Shown piece by piece: positions 28,012 through 36,904 of a DNA stretch of 64,000 bases. The DNA lies in the NCBI RefSeq assembly GCF_005405205.1, contig NZ_BJDP01000001.1, forward strand, positions 248,001 to 312,000. Direction: 5' to 3'. This DNA comes from Enterococcus pingfangensis. Its GTDB lineage: Bacteria > Bacillota > Bacilli > Lactobacillales > Enterococcaceae. A program made the position numbers and the translations under genes. Position 1 is the first letter of the stretch; each line of letters starts with the position of its first letter. The notes below the pieces were generated by a model, which saw nothing but the letters and a program-made list of their open reading frames with translations, did no database searches and was not told the origin of the DNA.

Positions 28012-29325
28012 TTAGTCAACAAATTCAAATTCAAACTTATCGATTCGAACAAGATCGCCGTCTTTGGCCCCGCGAGCGCGTAACGCTTCATCGACTCCCA
28101 TAGAGCGAAGTTGCCGCGCAAAGCGCATAACCGTTTCGTCGTGATCGAAATTTGTCATTTTGAAGAGTTTCTCTAATTTTTCTCCGCCAAGTACCCAAGT
28201 AGCATCAGGTTCTCGAGTAATCGTAAATTCTGGTTCGTTTGATTGGAAGCCGTAGTTGACTGTGTCTTCTTCGATTTCTTCATCATATAATAAGAATTCC
28301 GGCGTTACATCTAATAAGTCCGCAGCTGCGTTCAAAAGATTATCCAAGCCTTGTTTTGTGATCGCTGAGATTGCAAAAACTGGAATGTCGTCAGCAAACT
28401 CGTCTTCTTTATCCTTTTGCAATGCTTCTTTGAATTTTTTCAAATTCTCCTCGGCATTTGGCATATCCATTTTGTTAGCAACGATAATTTGCGGACGTTC
28501 TAATAAGCGTAAGTTATGCGAACCTAATTCTTTATTGATCGCTTGATAATCCTCGTAAGGATCGCGTCCTTCCATTCCACTCATATCGATCACGTGAAGA
28601 ATAACCCGTGTGCGTTCGATGTGCCGCAAAAATTGGGTACCTAAACCGACACCTTGAGAAGCGCCTTCGATCAAACCAGGCAGATCGGCTGCCGCAAAAC
28701 TCCTGCCATCACTCGTCGTTACCATTCCTAAATTAGGAACTAATGTAGTGAAGTGATACGCTCCGATTTTAGGACGGGCAGAAGAAATTACTGAAAGAAT
28801 GGTTGATTTCCCAACAGATGGAAAACCGACTAAACCAACATCTGCTAAGACTTTTAATTCCAATTCAATGTTCCGCTCTTGACCCGGCTCCCCATTTTCG
28901 GCTAATTCAGGTGCTGGGTTTCTCGGTGAGGCAAAACGGGTATTCCCGCGTCCGCCGCGTCCGCCGTGTGCAACGATCAACTCTTGACCATTTTCAATTA
29001 AATCTCCAATCAGAGTGCCTGTATCGGCATCACGAACAGTTGTACCCGGAGGGACGCTGACATAGGTATCTTCAGCACCACGTCCGTGCATTCCCTTGCT
29101 CATCCCATTTTCACCAGGAGTAGCTCTAAAGTGGCGATTGTAGCGAAAATCCATCAATGTACGTAATCCTTCATCGACTACTAAAACAACATCGCCTCCG
29201 CGTCCGCCGTCGCCTCCGGCTGGTCCGCCGTCTGGTACATACTTTTCGCGACGAAAAGCTACCATTCCATCTCCGCCTTTACCGGCTTTGATATCGATTG
29301 TTACTTGATCTAAAAACATGGACAT
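28012..29325 (-). CDS. obgE: GTPase ObgE
   Basis: An essential GTPase of 50S ribosome assembly and stress signalling. The 437-residue product has the glycine-rich Obg fold (about 1-158, with [17 protein letters not shown]), a G domain (G1 [10 protein letters not shown]3 [10 protein letters not shown]4 NKMD) and the C-terminal OCT domain (about 350-430). The start at 29325 is set by AGGAGG upstream. It is monocistronic here, with its own terminator. Confidence 0.96.
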   Translation of the reverse strand: MSMFLDQVTIDIKAGKGGDGMVAFRREKYVPDGGPAGGDGGRGGDVVLVVDEGLRTLMDFRYNRHFRATPGENGMSKGMHGRGAEDTYVSVPPGTTVRDADTGTLIGDLIENGQELIVAHGGRGGRGNTRFASPRNPAPELAENGEPGQERNIELELKVLADVGLVGFPSVGKSTILSVISSARPKIGAYHFTTLVPNLGMVTTSDGRSFAAADLPGLIEGASQGVGLGTQFLRHIERTRVILHVIDMSGMEGRDPYEDYQAINKELGSHNLRLLERPQIIVANKMDMPNAEENLKKFKEALQKDKEDEFADDIPVFAISAITKQGLDNLLNAAADLLDVTPEFLLYDEEIEEDTVNYGFQSNEPEFTITREPDATWVLGGEKLEKLFKMTNFDHDETVMRFARQLRSMGVDEALRARGAKDGDLVRIDKFEFEFVD

Positions 29326-29499
29326 CTTAGTGTCCTCCTTATCTCTTTGTTCTATTGACTACTGAATCTCCACACTAAACAAAGTCTCATATATTGTAGC
29401 TAGATTAATCAAAAATGTCCATTCTTATTGATGGAAGCTTATAAAAAAATTGTTAGATACACACTTACTTGCTGATAATTGTTTCTCAGGTAATATCTT

Positions 29500-29528
29500 T
29501 TGACAAAAAAATTGAAGCGTTGCACAAT
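29500..29528 (+). promoter_or_regulatory. Promoter of gap
   Basis: TTGACA (29500-29505) and CACAAT (29523-29528) are exactly 17 bp apart, about 55 bp upstream of the gap start codon. Confidence 0.75.
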
Positions 29529-29583
29529 TAAAAATGTAAGGCGTCAAGCTTTGCCTGATATAAAAAAGGAGGAACTTTTGGTT

Positions 29584-30594
29584 ATGACAGTAAAAGTAGG
29601 TATTAACGGATTTGGACGTATTGGTCGTTTAGCTTTCCGTCGGATTAAAGAAGTCTCTGACGATATTGAAGTAGTAGCAATCAACGACTTGACTAGTCCG
29701 ACAATGTTGGCACAATTATTGCAATTTGATTCAACACATGGCACCTATCCCGGCACCGTTACTGCAACAGAAGATTCAATCGTTGTTGATGGCGAAAAAA
29801 CTCGTGTATACGCTGAACCAGATGCAAGCAAGATTCCTTGGGCTAAAGAAAACGGGGTCGATATCGTCCTTGAATGTACTGGTTTTTACACCTCAGAAGA
29901 AAAAGCAAAAGCGCACTTAGATGCTGGTGTTGAACGGGTCGTGATCTCAGCTCCTGCTGGACAAATGAAAACGATCGTTTACAACGTCAACGATGATACT
30001 TTAGATTCAAATGATAAAATTATTTCCGCTGGTTCTTGTACAACAAACTGCTTAGCTCCAATGGCTTATTTCTTAAATAAAGAATTTGGTGTGGAAGTTG
30101 GAACGATGACGACCGTTCACGCGTATACGTCAACCCAAATGTTGTTAGATGGCCCAGTTAAAGGCGGTAATTTACGTGCTGCCCGTTCTGCTGCTGACAA
30201 TACGATCCCACATTCAACTGGCGCAGCCAAAGCAATCGGTTTAGTTATTCCAGAATTACAGGGGAAACTGCAAGGCCATGCTCAACGTGTACCCGTTGTA
30301 GACGGCTCATTGACTGAGTTGGTTTCAATCCTTAAAACAAAAGTAACTGCTGATCAAGTCAACGAAGCGATCAAAAAACACACCGTTGACAATCCATCAT
30401 TTGGTTATGATGATCGCGAAATTGTTTCAGGTGACGTTATCGGAACGACGCAAGGTTCGATCTTTGACCCTACGCAAACCGAAGTTACTTCAGCCGGCGA
30501 CTATCAATTAGTTAAAACAGTTGCTTGGTATGACAACGAATACGGTTTTACTTGCCAAATGATTCGTTTATTAGAAAAATTTGCTAACTTGTAA
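29584..30594 (+). CDS. gap: Glyceraldehyde-3-phosphate dehydrogenase, type I
   Basis: A glycolytic enzyme converting glyceraldehyde-3-phosphate to 1,3-bisphosphoglycerate with NAD. The 336-residue product has the NAD-binding [13 protein letters not shown], the catalytic Cys in [12 protein letters not shown] (usually [12 protein letters not shown]) and the catalytic His in the VHAYTSTQ region. AAGGAGG lies before ATG 29584; a longer in-frame extension to 29500 would run over the promoter. It has its own promoter and terminator, so it is not part of a cggR-gap-pgk-tpi operon; a second gap elsewhere is possible but not shown. Confidence 0.96.
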   Translation: MTVKVGINGFGRIGRLAFRRIKEVSDDIEVVAINDLTSPTMLAQLLQFDSTHGTYPGTVTATEDSIVVDGEKTRVYAEPDASKIPWAKENGVDIVLECTGFYTSEEKAKAHLDAGVERVVISAPAGQMKTIVYNVNDDTLDSNDKIISAGSCTTNCLAPMAYFLNKEFGVEVGTMTTVHAYTSTQMLLDGPVKGGNLRAARSAADNTIPHSTGAAKAIGLVIPELQGKLQGHAQRVPVVDGSLTELVSILKTKVTADQVNEAIKKHTVDNPSFGYDDREIVSGDVIGTTQGSIFDPTQTEVTSAGDYQLVKTVAWYDNEYGFTCQMIRLLEKFANL

Positions 30595-30610
30595 GAGCTA
30601 GCTCGATCCT

Positions 30611-30652
30611 AAAGAAGTTGTGACAAGAATTTTGTCGCAACTTCTTTTTTGT
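30611..30652 (+). terminator. Terminator of gap
   Basis: AAGAAGTTG.GACAA and TTGTC.CAACTTCTT pair, followed by TTTT. Confidence 0.85.
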
Positions 30653-30853
30653 CGTCTCGTCTAAAAATTCCAAATCAGAAATAACTTTATAGCGAACTGT
30701 CTAAAATCAGTTAGACGGTACCCTTCTCTCATTATCCGATCTTCGTAGTTTCTCTTTAATAGGTCTCAAAACAAAAAGTCAAATTTTTTTCATAGGAACA
30801 CTGTTAAAAATTTGTTATCATGAGGATGACACTAAGTTTAAAAGGAGACTATT

Positions 30854-31603
30854 ATGCATTACAAAAAATTGATGATCGGCGCAAGCTTAATGGTAGCGCT
30901 CGGATTATTCGCTGCCTGCAGCGGGGATAATTCAACCAAAGAAACGACGGAAAGCAGCACCAAAACAACGGAATCCAGTGTGGATTTAAATAAATTAACA
31001 CTTCCGCAACTTAGTGATGAAGTTGCGGATGATGAATATTTAGTTGAACTTGTTACGACAAAAGGAAGCATCAAAATCAAACTCTTTCCTGAACAAGCAC
31101 CAAAAGCAGTTGAGAATTTTGTGACTCATGCAAAAGACGGCTACTATAACGACACTACCTTCCACCGCGTGATTCAAGATTTCATGATTCAAGGTGGCGA
31201 TCCTAAAGGCGACGGTACTGGTGGGGAAAGTATTTGGGAAAAAGGCTTTAAAACAGAAGATTCCAATCAACTTTATAATATTCGCGGCGCGCTTTCGATG
31301 GCTCGAGCAGAATCTCGCAGCAGCAACGGCAGTCAATTTTTCATCGTGACAAACAAAGACGATGTCAGTGATGGCTTGCCGATTCAGTATTACCCAGAAA
31401 AAATCATCGAACGTTATAAAGATGGGGGCGCCCCTAACCTTGATGGTGAATACACCGTCTTCGGTCAAGTAACAGAAGGCTTAGACATCGTGGATCAAAT
31501 CGCTAGCGGTGAAGTTGAAGACAACGGCTCCGGCGAAAAATCTACTCCGAAAGATCCAGTCAAAGTTACCGAGATCAAAGTATTGCAAGAACCGAAGAAA
31601 TAG
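30854..31603 (+). CDS. Cyclophilin-type peptidyl-prolyl isomerase lipoprotein
   Basis: An extracytoplasmic foldase expected to speed prolyl isomerisation in exported proteins. The 249-residue product has a lipoprotein signal with lipobox LFAAC (Cys22), a Ser/Thr/Glu-rich linker (about 23-50) and a cyclophilin domain (about 60-245) with FHRVIQDFMIQGGDP, GALSMAR, GSQFFIVT and YTVFGQV. AAGGAG lies upstream. The 200 bp before it contain three GTCTAA-type motifs resembling the repeat at 26613. Confidence 0.92.
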   Translation: MHYKKLMIGASLMVALGLFAACSGDNSTKETTESSTKTTESSVDLNKLTLPQLSDEVADDEYLVELVTTKGSIKIKLFPEQAPKAVENFVTHAKDGYYNDTTFHRVIQDFMIQGGDPKGDGTGGESIWEKGFKTEDSNQLYNIRGALSMARAESRSSNGSQFFIVTNKDDVSDGLPIQYYPEKIIERYKDGGAPNLDGEYTVFGQVTEGLDIVDQIASGEVEDNGSGEKSTPKDPVKVTEIKVLQEPKK

Positions 31604-31646
31604 AAAAAAGAATCAAAATCTCAGCTGGGATTTTGATTCTTTTTTT
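31604..31646 (+). terminator. Terminator of the cyclophilin gene
   Basis: AAAGAATCAAAATC and GATTTTGATTCTTT pair around a short loop, followed by TTTT. The A run on the other side could also serve the opposing gene. Confidence 0.85.
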
Positions 31647-31652
31647 GTTGAA

Positions 31653-32102
31653 TTATTTTTTCTGCTCTTTATCTCCGACAATAAACGTAAACGTGCATTC
31701 TGTGACAACCTGTCCTTCGACTGTTGCCCATGCTTTGGCTGTTCCGACAGGTCCTTTGATTTTTTGGATATCAAAATTCAAAAACAAAGTATCTCCTGGA
31801 CGCACAAAAGCTAAAAATTTTGCGTCATTGATGCCGCCGATATACGCCGTTTTTCCTTCAAAAGCCGCAGATTTCAAAATTAGCAAGGAACCGGCTTGTG
31901 CAAGTGCTTCTACGATTAATGTTCCAGGCATCATCGGTTCTTCCGGGAAATAGCCTTGGAAAAAATCTTCATTCATCGTTAAATTCTTTACTGCTGTAAT
32001 ATGCTTCTCATCCTCAAATTCAGTGACTGCATCTAAATAATAAATCGGAAAACGATTAGGGATCGTTGCCATTATTTCTTCGACATTCATAATTTTTTTC
32101 AT
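31653..32102 (-). CDS. FabZ-like hot-dog protein with catalytic His replaced by Tyr
   Basis: A 149-residue hot-dog protein of the 3-hydroxyacyl-ACP dehydratase (FabZ/FabN) family. The active-site region, normally GHFPGxPxMPG, reads GYFPEEPMMPG, so Tyr51 (codon TAT) replaces the catalytic His and Glu54 replaces the following Gly. The partner acid Glu65 in IVEALAQAG is kept at the right 14-residue spacing. The N-terminal PHRyPfLLvD motif reads PNRFPIYYLD. It may be inactive, regulatory or altered in chemistry. GAGGTG precedes the ATG. It diverges from fabI, with a FabT box in front of each gene. Confidence 0.85.
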   Translation of the reverse strand: MKKIMNVEEIMATIPNRFPIYYLDAVTEFEDEKHITAVKNLTMNEDFFQGYFPEEPMMPGTLIVEALAQAGSLLILKSAAFEGKTAYIGGINDAKFLAFVRPGDTLFLNFDIQKIKGPVGTAKAWATVEGQVVTECTFTFIVGDKEQKK

Positions 32103-32124
32103 TTTACACCTCGACGGATATTTT

Positions 32125-32140
32125 ATTTGATTATCAAACT
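32125..32140. promoter_or_regulatory. FabT box upstream of the FabZ-like gene
   Basis: ATTTGATTATCAAACT fits the palindromic FabT operator TTTGAnnnTCAAA exactly. It lies 23 bp before the FabZ-like start codon, probably at the transcription start. Confidence 0.8.
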
Positions 32141-32188
32141 ATCATATTCTAATGTTTTAATCAAGGTGTATTATAATAATAAAAAAAT

Positions 32189-32220
32189 AGTTTGACAATC
32201 AAAGTTTTTTACAACATAAT
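32189..32220 (+). promoter_or_regulatory. fabI promoter with FabT box
   Basis: TTGACA (32192-32197) and CATAAT (32215-32220) are 17 bp apart. The FabT-type palindrome AGTTTGACAATCAAAGTT (32189-32206) overlaps the -35 element, so FabT with long-chain acyl-ACP should repress fabI. Confidence 0.8.
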
Positions 32221-32261
32221 AAAAGCATATTATTTTATATTATTTAGGAGTGTGTCATCTA

Positions 32262-33017
32262 ATGTCTATTTTAACTGGGAAAAAAATTATCGTAACCGGC
32301 GTAGCAAATAAAAAAAGTATTGCTTGGGGATGTGCGAAAGCTATCACCGCTCAAGGCGCTGAGATTATTTACACGTATCAAAATGATCGGATGAAAAAAA
32401 ACTTGATCAAATTAGTCGGCGAAGATGCTTCGATGGTAGAACTCGATGTAGCTAGCGACGAAAAAATAGCGGCCGCTTTTGCTTCTATTAAAGAAACATT
32501 CGGTACGATTGACGGCTTAGTCCATTCAATTGCTTTTGCCAACAAAGAAGAACTATCCGGCAACGTAACGGCAATTACTCGCGACGGTTTCCGATTGGCT
32601 CAAGACATCAGCGCGTACTCTTTATTAGCAGTGTCTAGATATGCGGCGCCTCTAATGACTGACGGCGGCAGCATCGTGACGATGACGTACATGGGTTCAG
32701 AACGCTCGATTCCTAACTACAATATGATGGGGATCGCTAAAGCTGCTCTAGAAGCTGAAGTTCGTTACTTAGCGACTGAATTGGCACCGCAAAATATTCG
32801 TGTGAATGCTATTTCTGCTGGAGCAATCAAAACCTTAGCGGTAACTGGCGTGAAAGATTATCAATCACTGTTGAATTTATCTGAAGAACGCACACCGGAT
32901 AAAGTCGGTGTCACGATTGAAGAAGTTGGGAACTCTTGCGCCTTCTTGCTTAGCCCTTTAGCGACTGGTATCATCGGCGATATTATTTATGTTGATAAAG
33001 GAGTTCATTTGAGTTAG
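32262..33017 (+). CDS. fabI: Enoyl-ACP reductase FabI
   Basis: Performs the last reduction of each fatty-acid elongation cycle and is the triclosan target in many bacteria. The 251-residue product has the nucleotide motif GVANKKSIAWGCAKA, SIAFANKEEL, and the catalytic Tyr-x6-Lys in YNMMGIAKAALE. ATG 32262 is chosen with AGGAGTG upstream, over an in-frame start at 32250. It is monocistronic, with a FabT box over its -35. Confidence 0.96.
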   Translation: MSILTGKKIIVTGVANKKSIAWGCAKAITAQGAEIIYTYQNDRMKKNLIKLVGEDASMVELDVASDEKIAAAFASIKETFGTIDGLVHSIAFANKEELSGNVTAITRDGFRLAQDISAYSLLAVSRYAAPLMTDGGSIVTMTYMGSERSIPNYNMMGIAKAALEAEVRYLATELAPQNIRVNAISAGAIKTLAVTGVKDYQSLLNLSEERTPDKVGVTIEEVGNSCAFLLSPLATGIIGDIIYVDKGVHLS

Positions 33018-33052
33018 TTTTATTTAGCCAATCTTCTTTATCGATTCACTGC

Positions 33053-33083
33053 AAAAAGCCGCTCATTCGAGCGGCTTTTTTAA
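33053..33083. terminator. Terminator between fabI and ilvE
   Basis: AAAAAGCCGCTC and GAGCGGCTTTTT pair around ATTC with T runs on both strands, serving both convergent genes. Confidence 0.9.
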
Positions 33084-33143
33084 TAGATTTAAAAATGGAT
33101 CACTATTCAATAAAACGGCGAAAAATATTTATTAAACGAACGA

Positions 33144-34157
33144 TTAGACTTCAAATATCCAGCCTTCGGGCCCTGTTACATCCCCAACTTGAATCCCAAC
33201 GAGTTCATCGTATAATTTTTGGGTAACTGGGCCAGTCTCAGTCTCACTGTAAAAAACATGGAAATCGTCGTTGATTTGTACTCCGGCAATTGGTGTAATG
33301 ACAGCAGCCGTTCCACAAGCCCCAGCTTCAGCAAATTTGTCCAACTCGTCTAAGTAGACATCTCCTTCGATCGCTTCCATCCCGAATCGTTCTTTTGCCA
33401 AATGCAATAACGAATATTTTGTGATACTTGGCAAGATCGACGGTGACTTAGGTGTAATAAATTGATTGTCATGTGTGATCCCAAAAAAGTTTGCTGAGCC
33501 GACTTCTTCGATTTTTTTGTGTGTTGCCGGATCCAAATAAATACAGTCGGAAAAGTTTCGATCATGAGCAATTTGTCCTGGCAATAGACTTGCTGCATAA
33601 TTTCCGCCTGCTTTAGCAGCACCCGTCCCATAAGGTGCTGCCCGATCATACTCTGAGACAATAAAATTACTTGGCGTCATTCCACCTTTGAAATATGGAC
33701 CGACCGGCATGCAAAAGACGCTGAATAAGTATTCTGGTGCTGGTGAGACGCCGATATTAGGACCGACTCCAATTAAATATGGTCGTAAATATAAGGTTGC
33801 TCCTGTCCCATAAGGCGGTACATATTCTTGATTCGCACGTACAACTTGCTTGACCGCGTCGATAAATTTATCTTCTGGAACTTCCGGCATTTGTAAACGT
33901 TCTGCACTTTTATTCAAACGTTTTGAGTTTTCATCGGGTCTAAATAAGTTGATTCCTCCATCTTTGCGACGATAAGCTTTCAACCCCTCAAAGCATTCTT
34001 GACCGTAATGGAGACAAGTAGAGCCTTCATTAATGGTGATTGTATTCTCCTCTGTCAACGTCCCTTCATCCCATTGACCGTCTTTCCAATGAGAAATATA
34101 GCGGAAAGGTGTTTTGATATAATTAAAACCTAATTCTTCCCATTTTATATTCACCAT
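33144..34157 (-). CDS. ilvE: Branched-chain amino acid aminotransferase
   Basis: A PLP enzyme that interconverts Leu/Ile/Val and their 2-oxo acids with glutamate. The 337-residue product is a fold-type IV class II BCAT: GQECFEGLKAYRR near residues 52-64, the PLP Lys in GAAKAGGNYAASL (about 179-191) and the C-terminal EAGACGTAAVITPI. No T-box or biosynthetic ilv gene is adjacent, so it may serve catabolism or branched-chain fatty acid precursors. Confidence 0.95.
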   Translation of the reverse strand: MVNIKWEELGFNYIKTPFRYISHWKDGQWDEGTLTEENTITINEGSTCLHYGQECFEGLKAYRRKDGGINLFRPDENSKRLNKSAERLQMPEVPEDKFIDAVKQVVRANQEYVPPYGTGATLYLRPYLIGVGPNIGVSPAPEYLFSVFCMPVGPYFKGGMTPSNFIVSEYDRAAPYGTGAAKAGGNYAASLLPGQIAHDRNFSDCIYLDPATHKKIEEVGSANFFGITHDNQFITPKSPSILPSITKYSLLHLAKERFGMEAIEGDVYLDELDKFAEAGACGTAAVITPIAGVQINDDFHVFYSETETGPVTQKLYDELVGIQVGDVTGPEGWIFEV

Positions 34158-34314
34158 TTTATCATCTCCTTCTTATTTAAAAGATAGTCTATCACTTTCT
34201 TTCGCTGTTGTCATGAATTTTTTCAATTTTAAGAAAATTATGACTTTAAAGTCTTTTATCGACAGAAACAGGAAAGATTGTTAAACTATCTCTATCAATC
34301 TATAGGAGTGGCTT

Positions 34315-35229
34315 ATGTTTTTACTTACAACACAAACAGTAGATTCCAGTGATACAACTGTAGTCGATCAAGCAACGGAACAACTATCAGCTTGGCAAAA
34401 ATATTGGCAGTCGATCGACTGGGACCACGTCTTTTCGATCATGATCCAAAAAGGTTTGACACTTTTAGCTGTCTTAGTTTTGTTTTATCTGATTCGTAAG
34501 ATCGGAAGTTTCTTGATCAATCAATCTTTTGAGCGGCAAAAGAAAAAAGTGGCCAACAACGCGACTAGGATCGAGACAATCCATGCGTTATCTTTGAATA
34601 TTTTTTCTTATACACTGTTCTTCTTCTTTCTTTATTCGATTTTAGATACGATCGGTATTCCAGTAGGATCGCTTTTAGCCGGGGCTGGGATCGCCGGGAT
34701 CGCCATTGGTTTAGGTGCGCAAGGTTTTACAAATGATATCATTACTGGTTTTTTCATTATCATGGAACAACAAATCGATGTCGGTGATTATATTCGACTG
34801 ACCGATTTGCAAATCGAAGGAACTGTAACTTCAGTCGGTATTCGAATGCTGCAAATGAAATCTGCTGACGGAACCGTCCATTTCATTCCTAATCGAAACA
34901 TCACTACTATCAGCAATCTGTCTCGAGCGCATATGCAAGTCAAAGTAGACGTGCGCATCCAGCCAGACGAAGGCTATGATAAAATCAGCAGCTTGATCGA
35001 TGAAACCAATCAAAAACTTGCTGCGGACTTTAAAGATGAGATTTTTGATGGTCCGACACTTTTCGGAATGGTCGACCTAGGAAATAGCAACTATGCGATT
35101 CGAACGATTTTGTATGTAACTAATGGAAAACAATACAAGGTGAAAGAAGAATTCTTGACAGCTTATGTAAAAATTTTGCATGAAAACAACTTCACCATTC
35201 CAAATAATCCAATCTCACTTGGACAATAA
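34315..35229 (+). CDS. MscS-family mechanosensitive channel
   Basis: A 304-residue small-conductance channel that releases solutes on hypo-osmotic shock. It has three N-terminal membrane helices (about 41-62, 86-107 and 113-135); the pore helix contains SLLAGAGIAGIAIGLGAQG, followed by the beta domain entry DIITGFFIIMEQQIDVGDYI and a cytosolic C-terminal domain. GGAGTGG lies upstream. It stands alone, with a strong terminator. Confidence 0.9.
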   Translation: MFLLTTQTVDSSDTTVVDQATEQLSAWQKYWQSIDWDHVFSIMIQKGLTLLAVLVLFYLIRKIGSFLINQSFERQKKKVANNATRIETIHALSLNIFSYTLFFFFLYSILDTIGIPVGSLLAGAGIAGIAIGLGAQGFTNDIITGFFIIMEQQIDVGDYIRLTDLQIEGTVTSVGIRMLQMKSADGTVHFIPNRNITTISNLSRAHMQVKVDVRIQPDEGYDKISSLIDETNQKLAADFKDEIFDGPTLFGMVDLGNSNYAIRTILYVTNGKQYKVKEEFLTAYVKILHENNFTIPNNPISLGQ

Positions 35230-35259
35230 AGATCCATTCTCTAAAGAAAGTTAGCCATA

Positions 35260-35320
35260 AAAAACCGAGCAGCAAAAATTAGATCTTCAGTCTAATCTTT
35301 GCTGCTCGGTTTATTTTTTA
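35260..35320 (+). terminator. Terminator of the MscS gene
   Basis: AACCGAGCAGCAAA.ATTAGA and its complement form a stem of about 20 bp, followed by TTATTTTTT. A second, smaller plus-strand hairpin (AGCCAG...CTGGCT with T7) follows near 35339-35366 at the end of rpsN. Confidence 0.85.
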
Positions 35321-35347
35321 AAAGAATATTGTGGATTGAGCCAGTTT

Positions 35348-35617
35348 TTACCAGCTGGCTTTTTTTATGCCGGGAATTTGACCTTTATGAGCAAGTTCAC
35401 GAAACTTGATTCGCGACATCCCAAATTTCCGCATATATCCTCTTGGCCGGCCATCGATTTGATCGCGGCGTTTCAGCCGATTAGGATTTGAGTCTCGTGG
35501 TAGTTTTGCTAAGCTTTCGTAGTCTCCCGCAGCTTTTAAGGTAGCGCGTTGATCTGCATATCGTTCGATCAAAGCTTGCTGCTTCTGCATTTTAATAATT
35601 TTTGCTTTTTTTGCCAT
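35348..35617 (-). CDS. rpsN2: Zinc-independent ribosomal protein S14 paralogue
   Basis: An 89-residue S14 of the long form without the CxxC zinc ribbon (no Cys present); it ends in [21 protein letters not shown]-like S14 sequence. Such C-minus paralogues replace the zinc-binding S14 when zinc is scarce and are usually Zur-repressed. A Zur-like palindrome lies near its predicted transcription start. It is monocistronic and outside the main ribosomal operon. Confidence 0.93.
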   Translation of the reverse strand: MAKKAKIIKMQKQQALIERYADQRATLKAAGDYESLAKLPRDSNPNRLKRRDQIDGRPRGYMRKFGMSRIKFRELAHKGQIPGIKKASW

Positions 35618-35655
35618 AGATTTTCTCCTGTTCCTTTTTTTATTTAATCGAGCTT

Positions 35656-35716
35656 AATCGTAATGATTCTTATTTAAACACTTGCTAAAAATAGCATGAC
35701 GCTCATTTAAAGTCAA
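35656..35716 (-). promoter_or_regulatory. Promoter and Zur-like operator of rpsN2
   Basis: On the minus strand TTGACT (35711-35716) and TATTTT (35688-35693) are 17 bp apart. About 16 bp into the transcript lies a degenerate palindrome (35656-35674; plus strand AATCGTAATGATTCTTATT) whose left half matches the Zur consensus AATCGTAATnATTACGATT exactly. The right half has three mismatches. Confidence 0.6.
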
Positions 35717-35777
35717 TTAACTATGCTTATTGCGATCCTTTACCAACAAGGACTAGCCAGCAAAATTTTTTCTATAG

Positions 35778-35812
35778 TCAAAAAAAGAGACCCTGTTAGG
35801 ATCTCTTTTCGT
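35778..35812 (-). terminator. Terminator of cbpB
   Basis: AAAAGAGA.CCT and AGG..TCTCTTTT pair around a short loop, followed by a T run on the minus strand. Confidence 0.8.
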
Positions 35813-36300
35813 TATCTAGATGAATTTGCATGAAAAATCAATTTTGTCTCGTGATTTTTTCGTTCAAATGTGTGAAAGGTATAATTCACTGCTTTTAAGA
35901 TCTCTCTGCGCGTCATAATGCCACGGAACACGCCGTCTTTATCTAGCACAGGTAAGAAAGCCGCGTCTACTAGTAAATGCAATACGTCTTCTAACTCCGC
36001 ATCTAAACGCATCACCGGTACATCCGTCTTCATAACGTCTGCTACTGTCAGCTCTTCTAAATTGGATGTATCAATACCATTGATCCCCAACATTCTTTTT
36101 ACAATATCATTCAAGCTCAATAAACCAACAAAATGATCTTCTCTATCTAAAACCGGAATTGTTGAATAACCAGCTTGAGACAACAGCAGCAAAGCGTGCT
36201 CTAAAGGATGCTCCTTTATCACATTTGCAACATTTTCTGCTGGGATCATCATGGTATCTTCATGTTCCCTCATTAATTGTTCAATCGCGGGACTAATCAT
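35812..36300 (-). CDS. cbpB: CBS-domain protein CbpB/DarB-like
   Basis: A 162-residue cytosolic protein made of two CBS domains (about 15-75 with STIPVLDREDHFVGLLS, and 85-140 with FLPVLDKDGVFRGIMT). The close relatives CbpB (Listeria) and DarB/YkuL (Bacillus) bind c-di-AMP and modulate the (p)ppGpp synthetase Rel; a similar role here is inference. ATG 36300 with GGAGG upstream is chosen over an in-frame start at 36327. Confidence 0.85.
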   Translation of the reverse strand: MISPAIEQLMREHEDTMMIPAENVANVIKEHPLEHALLLLSQAGYSTIPVLDREDHFVGLLSLNDIVKRMLGINGIDTSNLEELTVADVMKTDVPVMRLDAELEDVLHLLVDAAFLPVLDKDGVFRGIMTRREILKAVNYTFHTFERKNHETKLIFHANSSR

Positions 36301-36391
36301 ACGATGCCTCCATTCTAATATCCTCATTTCATTTTACCTTATCAGCAAAAAGAAAGCGCTATTTACTCGAATATTTAATAAAAATTAGGAA

Positions 36392-36904
36392 CTAACGTTC
36401 AAAATCCGCCACTAATTCTTCGATCGGTTGATGGGACCGATTATAAAATTGAACGTGATAACTTTTATTTTCGCTGTCGATGATCGCATAACTAGGAATT
36501 TGTACAGGACCACGAGGCTGAGAAATACTTCCCGGGTTCACAAATAAGATATTCTTATCATATTCAGCTACCGCCTGATGGATATGTCCAAATAAAGCGA
36601 TATTTGCGCCAACTTCTTGCGCGCGAATGGAAAGCATTGTGAGTCCGAATCGAACATTCGAACGATGACCATGTACCAGATAGATCACATCATCTTCGAT
36701 CGTAATGATTTGTTCTGCTTTGTAATCAGGATCATAGTCACAGTTTCCAGCGACAACCGTGAAATGGTTCCACAATTCATCATTGGCTTCTAATTCTGAA
36801 TCTCCGCAATGAAACATTCGATCTACCAGCCCCATATAGCGGTTGACGATTTCTGATAAGATATTCCGATCGCCGTGGTTATCACTAACAACTAAATATT
36901 TCAT
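36392..36904 (-). CDS. YfcE/YsnB-type metallophosphoesterase
   Basis: A 170-residue phosphodiesterase of the MJ0936 family. Metal ligands are visible as SDNHGD (8-13), CGDSE, GNCDY, VHGHR and FGHIHQA. Its start (ATG 36904, GGAGG upstream) overlaps the stop of rph-rdgB as ATGA, so it is translationally coupled. The murI-rph/rdgB-yfcE cluster is common in Firmicutes. The substrate is unknown. Confidence 0.9.
   Translation of the reverse strand: MKYLVVSDNHGDRNILSEIVNRYMGLVDRMFHCGDSELEANDELWNHFTVVAGNCDYDPDYKAEQIITIEDDVIYLVHGHRSNVRFGLTMLSIRAQEVGANIALFGHIHQAVAEYDKNILFVNPGSISQPRGPVQIPSYAIIDSENKSYHVQFYNRSHQPIEELVADFER

Noticed and set aside
36351-36364. AGAAAGCGCTATTT, resembling a cre site upstream of cbpB
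   Set aside because: It is only a partial match and I could not place a promoter relative to it, so I do not call it.
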